A stretch of DNA of 17,253 bases from the NCBI GenBank assembly GCA_021200895.1, contig JAJQFX010000165.1:1-17253 (forward strand), given 5' to 3'. The notes beneath the pieces are model-generated. The model did no database searches. It was not told where the DNA came from and saw only the letters and a program-made list of their open reading frames with translations. The DNA is from Clostridiales bacterium (GTDB taxonomy: Bacteria > Bacillota > Clostridia > Oscillospirales > Oscillospiraceae). Positions 6,627-12,645 of this stretch are shown here, one piece after another (position 1 is the stretch's first letter; each line of letters starts with the position of its first letter). Both the position numbers and the translations under genes were made by a program.

Positions 6627-7061
6627 TTACGCTATGGGAATGAGTTCCAGATATATATCCACGGACCAGGAATCATGATCTCCCGGCTCGTCAAAATAGT
6701 ATGTACTGGAATCATATAGATAGCGTCCCTGTATATCAGAAAGCCTTACGAACCTTCTCCGACGATAGTTCGCCCCGATTTCCAAATGCATGACCCCGTA
6801 CAGCTGCCCGTGGTAAACCACTGCATTCTCAGGGGTAATGAACTCCTCTCTCTCGTCGTCCCGCTTTTCCCCATCTATATAAACTGTTTCGATGAGCTGC
6901 CAATGGGATGCATCGGCCAGGATAGCTTCAAAAGCCTCCCGTTCATATTTTACGGATACGGGGTGTCCTCTTAGCGACATATAGTGCGCAATGTCAGATT
7001 CGCCGATGCTGTCCGGGATGGTAAGAAGCATACCGTCATAGGTTTCATACAAACTTTCCAT
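6627..7061 (-). CDS. Hypothetical protein, soluble, unknown family
   Basis: A 144-aa soluble, acidic protein with no membrane segment, signal or enzyme motif I recognise. The middle (DGEKRDDEREEFITPENAV) is highly charged, and the C-terminal half is beta-rich with an RRRRFVRL patch. Start ATG 7061 with GGAGG 7 bases upstream. Its promoter on the minus strand is TAGACA (plus 7150-7155), 17 bp, TACAAT (plus 7127-7132). A 60-base leader carries a perfect 7-bp inverted repeat (7093-7108). The coding sequence is slightly more AT-rich than its neighbours. It looks like a small polymorphic or accessory protein, possibly an immunity-type protein, but that is only a guess. Confidence 0.6.
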   Translation of the reverse strand: MESLYETYDGMLLTIPDSIGESDIAHYMSLRGHPVSVKYEREAFEAILADASHWQLIETVYIDGEKRDDEREEFITPENAVVYHGQLYGVMHLEIGANYRRRRFVRLSDIQGRYLYDSSTYYFDEPGDHDSWSVDIYLELIPIA

Positions 7062-7092
7062 AATGCGCCTCCATGAATTTGAATCGTAGGAT

Positions 7093-7108
7093 GTAAATCC
7101 TGATTTAC
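7093..7108. promoter_or_regulatory. Inverted repeat in the leader of the unknown gene
   Basis: GTAAATC-CT-GATTTAC, perfect 7-bp arms, about 20 bases after the predicted transcription start and 32 before the ATG. It could be an operator or a small mRNA hairpin. Confidence 0.4.
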
Positions 7109-7189
7109 CGCGCTGTCTTTCCTTTCATTGTACCATGCTTTCCGTTGCCTGTCTATCAAATCTTCTGCGTTACGGAATGTTTTATCGCC

Positions 7190-7224
7190 AAAGCAAAACC
7201 GCCCGCCTGCGTCAGCAGGCGGGC
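7190..7224 (-). terminator. Rho-independent terminator after icd
   Basis: Read on the minus strand: GCCCGCCTGC, loop TGAC, GCAGGCGGGC (7201-7224), then GGTTTTGCTTTGG. A perfect 10-bp GC-rich stem about 33 bases past the icd stop. Confidence 0.88.
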
Positions 7225-7257
7225 AGCGGTATTTCCCGGGAGAAATGGGTTTGCGGC

Positions 7258-8472
7258 TTACAGCAGCTTGTCCAGATTGGCGCGGATGGCCTTCAGGAAG
7301 TCCACGCTGTTGGTCTTGACGGCGGGGGTGTCCCCCTCCCACAGGCCCACCAGGTCGCCGGTCATGACGCCGGACTCGATGGTGGCGATGGTGGCCTGCT
7401 CCAGCTTGTCCGCAAAGGCGGACAGCTCCGCCAGGCCGTCCAGCTCGCCCCGCTTCCGCAGTGCGCCGCTCCAGGCGAACAGGGTGGCCACGGGGTTGGT
7501 GGAGGTCTCCTCCCCCTTGAGGTACTTGTAGTAGTGGCGGGTGACGGTGCCGTGGGCGGCCTCGTACTCATAGTTGCCGTCGGGGCTGACCAGCACGGAG
7601 GTCATCATGGCTAGGCTGCCGAAGGCGGTGGACACCATGTCGCTCATCACGTCGCCGTCATAGTTCTTGCAGGCCCAGATGAAGCCGCCCTGGGAGCGGA
7701 TGACCCGGGCCACCGCGTCGTCGATCAAGGTGTAGAAGTAGGTGATGCCCAGCTCCTCAAACTTGGCCTTGTACTCCGCCTCGTAAATCTCCGCGAAGAT
7801 GTCCTTAAAGGTGTGGTCGTACTTCTTGGAGATGGTGTCCTTGGTGGAGAACCATAAATCCTGCTTCGTGTCGATGGCGTACTGGAAGCAGGAGCGGGCG
7901 AAGGACTTGATGGAGTCGTCCTTATTATACAGCGCCTGCACCACGCCGGGGCACTCGAAGTCGTACACCGTCTGGTTCATCTGCACCGCCCCGTCGTCAG
8001 AGAGGAAGCTGAGCATGGCCTTGCCGGTGCAGGGGACACGGAACTCGGTGTCCCGGTACACGTCGCCGTAGGCGTGACGGGCGATGGTGATGGGCTGCTT
8101 CCAGTTCTTCACCACCGGGTTGATGCCGTTGACCATGATGGGGACGCGGAACACGGTGCCGTCCAGAATGGCGCGGATGGTGCCATTGGGGCTCTTCCAC
8201 ATCTGGGAGAGGTTGTACTCCTCCACCCGCTGGGCGTTGGGGGTGATGGTGGCGCACTTGACGGCCACGCCATATTTCTTGGTGGCGTTGGCGGCGTCAA
8301 TGGTGATTTGATCCTTGGTCTGCTCCCGCATGGGCAGGCCCAGGTCGTAATACTCCGTTTTCAGGTCGATGTAGGGCAGCAGCAGCTCGTCCTTGATTTG
8401 CTGCCACAGGATGCGGGTCATTTCGTCGCCGTCCATCTCTACCAGGGGGGTCTTCATAGAAATCTTTGCCAT
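7258..8472 (-). CDS. icd: NADP-dependent isocitrate dehydrogenase (eukaryote-type homodimer)
   Basis: A 404-aa cytosolic TCA-cycle enzyme that converts isocitrate to 2-oxoglutarate and CO2 while making NADPH. The N-terminus TPLVEMDGDEMTR, KSPNGTIR (Ser94, Arg100) and ARHAYGD (Arg132) match the substrate-binding residues of the eukaryotic/type II IDH subfamily at the same positions as in human IDH1, rather than the E. coli-type enzyme. Metal-binding DDAVA and a C-terminal cofactor region with AAHGTVTRHYY are intact. I start at ATG 8472, with GAGG 8 bases upstream, in place of a longer frame from 8496. It has its own promoter and terminator. In an anaerobe it most likely supplies 2-oxoglutarate for glutamate synthesis in a partial cycle (inference). 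Confidence 0.95.
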   Translation of the reverse strand: MAKISMKTPLVEMDGDEMTRILWQQIKDELLLPYIDLKTEYYDLGLPMREQTKDQITIDAANATKKYGVAVKCATITPNAQRVEEYNLSQMWKSPNGTIRAILDGTVFRVPIMVNGINPVVKNWKQPITIARHAYGDVYRDTEFRVPCTGKAMLSFLSDDGAVQMNQTVYDFECPGVVQALYNKDDSIKSFARSCFQYAIDTKQDLWFSTKDTISKKYDHTFKDIFAEIYEAEYKAKFEELGITYFYTLIDDAVARVIRSQGGFIWACKNYDGDVMSDMVSTAFGSLAMMTSVLVSPDGNYEYEAAHGTVTRHYYKYLKGEETSTNPVATLFAWSGALRKRGELDGLAELSAFADKLEQATIATIESGVMTGDLVGLWEGDTPAVKTNSVDFLKAIRANLDKLL

Positions 8473-8559
8473 GATGTATACCTCATTTCTGCGCATTGCA
8501 TACAGCCGTTTGCAAGGGGGTGTGAAAATCGTTTCGCATTTCCACAGTTTACGCCCTCT

Positions 8560-8588
8560 ATTATAACCGAATCAAAGCGAGATTGCAA
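8560..8588 (-). promoter_or_regulatory. icd promoter
   Basis: On the minus strand TTGCAA (plus 8583-8588), 17 bp, TATAAT (plus 8560-8565). It gives an icd leader of about 80 bases. The rest of 8589-8660 shows nothing recognisable. Confidence 0.65.
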
Positions 8589-8660
8589 TATCAAAAGGAA
8601 CAAGATGCAAACCGGCAGCAGCGTTTCTTTTGCCTGATTGCACGGAGAGGCGGCGCACAG

Positions 8661-8706
8661 GCAAAGAAAACGGGCCTCCCAGACTGTTTTTGTCTGGGAA
8701 AGCCCG
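8661..8706 (-). terminator. Terminator of the Na/Pi cotransporter gene
   Basis: On the minus strand GGGCTTTCCCAGAC pairs with GTCTGGGAGGCCC across a short A-rich loop (8672-8705), then GTTTTCTTTG. Confidence 0.82.
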
Positions 8707-8731
8707 GCGATTCGTCAGAAGGGAGGAGGCG

Positions 8732-10360
8732 TTAGCTGTCCTGCCCGCTGAGGGAATAGGCCACGCTGATGGCGTGGTCGGAGCAGCGCTCCAGATCCAT
8801 CACCATGTCGGAGTAGACCACGCCGCCCATGGGGTCGCACTCTGCCTCCATCATGCGGCCAACGTGGTTGGAGATGCACATATCCTCGCTCTCGTTGACG
8901 ATATGCTCCAGGGCCTCCGCCTCAGGCAGGTCGTCAAAGCGGTCGTCCCGGAACAGCTGGAGGCTGTACTCCACGCTGGCCAGGGTGGCATCGGCAATGA
9001 TGTGCAAATCGTCCAAGGCCTCTTTGGTCAGGGTCCCCTTCCGCTGGTTCAGCTTCTGGCGGTACTCGGTCAGGTTCACCGCATGGTCGCTGATGCGCTC
9101 GATGTCGGACACGTCCAGCAGCAGCCGGCCCAGCCGGTTCAAATCCCGGGGCGGCAGATGGTGGTACCGCAGGTCGATCAGGGCCTGGGTGATGTTGTGG
9201 TCCAGGTAGTCCACGGTGTCCTCCTGGTCCAGCACCTGCTGAATTTTCGACTCGTCGTTGTCAAAGAAGTAGTCGATGGCGGTGCGGAGGTTGTTCAGGG
9301 CGAACTCGCCCATGCGGTAAATCTCCAGCTTGGCCTGGTTCAGGGAGACGGCGGCGGGCAGGCTGTCCAGGGCGCTTAAGTACACCAGGCGCTGATCCTT
9401 GGCCTTGCGGGTCTCCTCCTCTTTCAGGGGGATGATGCGTTCCGCCACACGGACGATGGTGTTGGTCAGCGGCAGCTCGATTATTACGGCGAAGATGGCG
9501 AAGATGGTGTGGGTGTTGGCGATTTGCCTGGCAACATCATTGGGGGACAGGCTCTGAATCAGCCGCAGCACCTGGGGGAACAGCGTGATAATGACGCCTA
9601 TCACAACGCACCGCACCACATTAAAGAGCAGGTTCAGAATGGCGCAGCGCTTGCCGCTGCGGTTGGCGGTGAGGGCGGCCAGCAGGTTGGGGGTGACGGA
9701 GCCAACGGCGGCCCCCAGAATCAGGTACACCGCCACCTCGTAGCTCAGGATGCCCGTTGAAGCAAAGGCCTGGAAAATGACGATGGAGGAGGAGGAGCTT
9801 TGCAGCAGGGCGGTGAAGGCGATGCCGAACAGAACGGCCAGGAAGGGGTTGCTGAGGCCGGACAGCATATTGACGAAGGCCTCCGACTCCGCCAGCGGCG
9901 CAATGGCACTCTTCATCAGGGCGATGCCCTCAAACAGCATACCGAAGCCCAGAATCACCGAGCCGATGCTCTTCACCGTGCCGTTCTTCAGGAACAGATA
10001 CATGACCGCGCCCACGAACAAAATCAGCGGGGCATAGGAGCTGAGGTTGAAGGCGGTCAGCTGGGCTGTCACCGTGGTGCCGATATTGGCGCCCATGATG
10101 ACGCCGATGGCCTGGGTCAGGGTCATCATCCCCGCGTTGACGAAGCCGATCACCATCACATCTGTGGCGGAGGAGGACTGAATCATCAGCGTCACCAGGA
10201 TGCCCACCATCACCGAGGTGAAGCGGTTGCTGGTGGCCTTTTGCAGGATGATGCGCAGATTGTCACCGGCGGCGGCTTTCAGGCCGCTGGACATCTGCGT
10301 CATGCCGTAGAGGAATAGCCCGACACCCCCAAGGAGGGTAAATATATCTAAAAGCTCCAT
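8732..10360 (-). CDS. Na/Pi cotransporter with C-terminal PhoU-like domain
   Basis: A 542-aa inner-membrane protein of the NptA/YjbB (SLC34-like) family, expected to move phosphate with sodium. Two inverted repeats of the transport core are visible: QSSSATD at 61-67 with GANIGTT at 90-96, and QSSSSSIV at 187-194 with GAAVGSVTP at 206-214. About eight to nine hydrophobic segments end near residue 310. The rest (about 330-535) is a helical PhoU-like domain. The second GxNIGT motif is degenerate, with Asn replaced by Val in GAAVGS. The start is ATG 10360 with AGGGAG upstream; a TTG at 10369 lies too close to that site. An extended -10 (TGGTATAAT, minus; TATAAT at plus 10472-10477) is the likely promoter. 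No other phosphate genes are adjacent. Confidence 0.93.
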   Translation of the reverse strand: MELLDIFTLLGGVGLFLYGMTQMSSGLKAAAGDNLRIILQKATSNRFTSVMVGILVTLMIQSSSATDVMVIGFVNAGMMTLTQAIGVIMGANIGTTVTAQLTAFNLSSYAPLILFVGAVMYLFLKNGTVKSIGSVILGFGMLFEGIALMKSAIAPLAESEAFVNMLSGLSNPFLAVLFGIAFTALLQSSSSSIVIFQAFASTGILSYEVAVYLILGAAVGSVTPNLLAALTANRSGKRCAILNLLFNVVRCVVIGVIITLFPQVLRLIQSLSPNDVARQIANTHTIFAIFAVIIELPLTNTIVRVAERIIPLKEEETRKAKDQRLVYLSALDSLPAAVSLNQAKLEIYRMGEFALNNLRTAIDYFFDNDESKIQQVLDQEDTVDYLDHNITQALIDLRYHHLPPRDLNRLGRLLLDVSDIERISDHAVNLTEYRQKLNQRKGTLTKEALDDLHIIADATLASVEYSLQLFRDDRFDDLPEAEALEHIVNESEDMCISNHVGRMMEAECDPMGGVVYSDMVMDLERCSDHAISVAYSLSGQDS

Positions 10361-10471
10361 TCCGTTCAAACTCCCTTATCTCTGTCTCAGCGCAGCGCCG
10401 CAGGCCGTGGGATGACCCGGACTGTGTAGAAGCCCGCCGAAGCATGGCGGCTCTGCAAGAATTCCTTCCCT

Positions 10472-10480
10472 ATTATACCA
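10472..10480 (-). promoter_or_regulatory. Extended -10 promoter of the Na/Pi gene
   Basis: TGGTATAAT on the minus strand, with no good -35. The leader is about 105 bases and holds a GCCGCC/GGCGGC hairpin (about 10428-10448). Confidence 0.5.
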
Positions 10481-10631
10481 GTTTATCGGAAGATTTCCAT
10501 ATCCGGCCTCTGTAAAAAACAGGTAAGAAATTTGTAAAATTTCGTACAAAACTGACAGAACCTTGCATTCCGAACTAATTTTTGGCCGCACTTCCGCCCA
10601 GGCGGCCCGCCAGGGCAGAAAAAAGCGCAAA

Positions 10632-10790
10632 GGGAACCTCTGAACAAATGCACTTCGGCGCCTTGCGGTAAATTTGCGCCATAAATGCGTTGCAAAATCT
10701 TGAAATCCGTCAGGATTTCTGCGCTTTTGCGCCTTTTTCTGACACAAATTTCCTCGCAATCCGCTCTCGTCCATTTATTCAGAGGTTCCC
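10632..10790. mobile_element. 159-bp MITE-like element with long terminal inverted repeats
   Basis: The ends are GGGAACCTCTGAACAAATG (10632-10650) and its complement CATTTATTCAGAGGTTCCC (10772-10790), 18 of 19 matching. Similarity between the arms continues inward with gaps for about 50 bases (TTGCG and AAATTTG are shared). The middle holds a perfect hairpin GAAATCC-GTCA-GGATTTC (10702-10719) and GCGC-TTTT-GCGC (10721-10732). The element is non-coding; minus-strand frames across it look spurious. I see no clear target-site duplication. Oddly, 16 bases just left of it (10616-10631) recur inverted inside it (10726-10741) with one mismatch. The stretch 10490-10615 otherwise holds nothing clear. 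Family unknown. Confidence 0.65.
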
Positions 10791-10869
10791 GAAGAAACAA
10801 CCGCTTCTCCGCACAGTCTTGCATTAGCCCACAGTGGGGTGGGGCATAAAAGGGTATCCGATTGGCAGG

Positions 10870-11049
10870 TTACAGGTCGCTGCCGTAGAGCTGCTCCCGC
10901 AAAGCGTCGCAGTGCCGGCGCTCGGACAGCAGGCGGCCGCCATGGGCCAGCAGGATGATGCCGGTGGCCAGGCCGGTCACAATGGAGATGATGCCGCAGA
11001 CCAGGCAGGCGCTGCCCGCAGAGGTGATTTTCCGTTTCAGCAATTCCAT
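10870..11049 (-). CDS. 59-aa single-pass membrane protein, unknown
   Basis: A short but well-supported gene: ATG 11049 preceded by GGAGGAAG with 9-base spacing, GC-rich codons like the neighbours, and its own promoter on the minus strand (TTGTGT, 17 bp, TATAAT at plus 11127-11132). Residues ~11-36 form one hydrophobic helix rich in Gly/Ala with two Cys (SACLVCGIISIVTGLATGII). The tail is charged and ends RRHCDALREQLYGSDL. It looks like a small regulatory or assembly-type membrane peptide, but nothing names it. It is divergent from the tandem-module RNA unit, with about 190 bases between starts. No terminator hairpin with a T run is obvious before 10790. Confidence 0.65.
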   Translation of the reverse strand: MELLKRKITSAGSACLVCGIISIVTGLATGIILLAHGGRLLSERRHCDALREQLYGSDL

Positions 11050-11126
11050 GAGATTCTTCCTCCAAATCGTGTACGCATGGGCCGCACAGGCGGCGGATGC
11101 GGTAGCTGTGGTTACGATACGCTCCT

Positions 11127-11155
11127 ATTATACCGGAAACAGGCGGAGAACACAA
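11127..11155 (-). promoter_or_regulatory. Promoter of the 59-aa membrane protein
   Basis: On the minus strand TTGTGT (plus 11150-11155), 17 bp, TATAAT (plus 11127-11132). Confidence 0.5.
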
Positions 11156-11170
11156 CGGTTTTTTCAATCG

Positions 11171-11246
11171 TTCACAAATTGTTAATATATTTTTGTGATT
11201 TTTATTTAAAAAAGTGCTTGACAAGTTGGCCCAACTGTGGTATCCT
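11171..11246 (+). promoter_or_regulatory. Strong promoter of the tandem-module RNA, with AT-rich upstream element and palindrome
   Basis: TTGACA (11218-11223), exactly 17 bp, TATCCT (11241-11246). The spacer contains a perfect palindrome AGTTGG-C-CCAACT (11224-11236), a likely operator. Bases 11178-11212 are almost all A/T, like an UP element. An inverted repeat TTCACAAA (11171-11178) / TTTGTGA (11192-11198) lies further upstream and resembles half-sites of the Crp-type dyads near 3000-3780, although spaced and oriented differently. Confidence 0.72.
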
Positions 11247-11550
11247 TAATTCATCAAAAGAAACCACCCATTCCACTCCATCAGAAAGGAGGAGAGTCCT
11301 AAGACCTAGCGTAAGACAGGCAGCCGCCCTGGCAACCGGCAGAATCTAAACAAGGAGGTACCCTCCAAAGAACAGTGAAAACGAGAGCTGACTCGACAAC
11401 AGCCTGTTCCCTTTTCCCTGTATGAAAGGACTTGTTGACGCGAAACTCCATTGCAGGATACCGATTCAGGAATGCAGGAGGTACAGTCCAATGTACAGTT
11501 TCCATTAGGCCCTTCCATTTCCCCTCTTTCGTTTGAAAGGACGATGTGTT

Positions 11551-11583
11551 ATGAAGCTCGACTTCAAATCAGCAAGCAAATAA
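11551..11583 (+). CDS. Possible decapeptide MKLDFKSASK
   Basis: A ten-codon ORF inside the module stem-loop, with AAAGGA 9 bases before the ATG. The stop TAA overlaps the closing side of the stem. Compared with the next two copies, codons 2 and 3 differ only at silent positions (AAG/AAA, CTC/CTG), while codons 7-9 vary. It is either a real micro-peptide or a by-product of the RNA structure. Confidence 0.3.
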   Translation: MKLDFKSASK

Positions 11584-11662
11584 CACAAGGAGGTACGGTC
11601 CAATGAACAGTTTAGCTTAGTCCCTTCCACTTTCCCTCTTTCGTTTGAAAGGACGATGTGTT

Positions 11663-11695
11663 ATGAAACTGGACTTCAAAATAGCAGTCAAATAA
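11663..11695 (+). CDS. Possible decapeptide MKLDFKIAVK
   Basis: Second copy, 112 bases after the first. Same length, same MKLDFK start and final Lys, different codons 7-9. AAAGGA lies 9 bases upstream. Confidence 0.3.
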   Translation: MKLDFKIAVK

Positions 11696-11774
11696 CACAA
11701 GGAGGTACGGTCCAATGAACAGTTTTGATTAGCTCCTTCCACTTTTCCTCTTTCGTTTGAAAGGACGATATGTT

Positions 11775-11807
11775 ATGAAACTGGACTTCAAGAAACCAGG
11801 CAAATAA
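11775..11807 (+). CDS. Possible decapeptide MKLDFKKPGK
   Basis: Third copy. Lys6 is AAG in place of AAA, a silent change; codons 7-9 read KPG. The stem around it has the paired change G-C to A-T. The next module (11860-11965) keeps the stem but has no ATG, which argues that the structure matters more than the peptide. Confidence 0.3.
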   Translation: MKLDFKKPGK

Positions 11808-12612
11808 CATAAGGAGGTACAGTCCAATGTACAGTTTAAACTAGCCCCATCCACCTTCTCCCACCTGATGTCGGAAAGGATGTGTTAGGCCGCTGGGATA
11901 CCAGAACCATAACACCAGGAGGTACGGGCCAATGTACAGGTGAAGCAAACTCTTTCCACTTTCCCTTTTTCAACCAACTCCAGGTGCAGAGTACCGGGGC
12001 CGAGGATTCGGCAGAGGCGTTGCACAATGGAGCCACAGTACAAGGTACGGCATTCGCTGAACCACTTCCGCAGTTCTCAGTCGTTAGTTTAAACGATTGG
12101 TTGGGAAGCTGAGATTCCAGAGAATTTGTCACAGAGCGCAGGATTCCACGAGAGGGTGCGGAGGGCCGCACAGCATTCGCTGAATTCCTTCCGGGTTCCA
12201 TCTGCCGAAGGGCAGCGCGCAGGATTGACAGTTCCGAAGGGACCGGACGACTGACCAGCAGAGGTCACAGGAAAGGCGATGGATCCCGTGCAGGATACGC
12301 CAAAGCTCTTCCGAAGCATCTCGATCGTTGGAACGGACGATTTGTTCAGATCGGTTTCCAGAAACCGGATGTCTGACAAAAGGATGGCATAGAAGGTCAC
12401 AGAATAAAGGTGTGGAGTACCACGAAGCATTCGCTTGATTCCTTTTCGTGACAGGTTCTGACAGGAACTTCTTCTTATCATTCCCTGAGCGTTGCAGTTG
12501 GGAAGCGTAAGTTCAGAAAGGCGTGTACGCTGTGTAAAGAGGGATAGCTGACAGAGCAGTAAAGTGGAACGTCAGCATCAACAAAATCAGCATAAAGGAG
12601 GCGTCCATAAGG

Positions 12613-12645
12613 ATGAAGTTACAGATTGACAGTGAACAGAAGTGA
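12613..12645 (+). CDS. Possible decapeptide MKLQIDSEQK at the 3' end of the array
   Basis: Ten codons with AAGGAGG (12595-12601) 11 bases upstream. It shares the pattern M-K-L-x6-K and the exact length with the three repeat-borne ORFs, although the surrounding DNA is not a close repeat. Its stop codon lies inside the left arm of the terminator stem, so a translating ribosome would disturb the hairpin. Confidence 0.35.
   Translation: MKLQIDSEQK

Larger units (their letters stand above)
11524..11859 (+). repeat. Three near-identical 112-bp tandem repeats (11524-11635, 11636-11747, 11748-11859)
   Basis: The period is exactly 112 bp. Each copy holds CTCTTTCGTTTGAAAGGACGA, a stem (TGTGTTAT/ATAACACA in copies 1 and 2, TATGTTAT/ATAACATA in copy 3), AAGGAGGTAC and a five-codon ORF. 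Differences cluster in the loop (codons 7-9 of the ten-codon ORF) and in the four bases before the TAG. Looser copies flank them on both sides, so these look like the youngest duplications of an older array. Confidence 0.9.
11491..11943 (+). other. Series of five mini-ORFs, each behind an AGGAGGTAC ribosome site
   Basis: The ATG starts are at 11491, 11603, 11715, 11827 and 11932. The products would be MYSFH, MNSLA, MNSFD, MYSLN and MYR. Each start lies 7-8 bases past AGGAGGTAC, ideal spacing. The first module (anchor 11352) has AAG in place of the ATG, and later modules lose both start and stop, so the coding role is not constant across the array. Minigenes this short are known to stall or drop peptidyl-tRNA in other bacteria; whether that happens here is unknown. 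Confidence 0.5.

Noticed and set aside
10376..10824. Minus-strand hypothetical proteins of 113 and 132 aa
   Set aside because: They cross the MITE-like element and the Na/Pi promoter, are rich in Arg/Phe/Trp in a repeat-derived way, and lack ribosome sites.
12027..12392. Plus-strand frames starting ATGGAGCC (12027) and ATGGATCC (12279)
   Set aside because: They lack spaced ribosome sites and their starts are not kept in sister modules; the HSLN-like similarity between modules is explained by the shared RNA segment.
11836..12481. Minus-strand frames of 121 and 130 codons
   Set aside because: They run against the promoter and terminator, have no ribosome site, show poor protein character and lie over the repeat modules.
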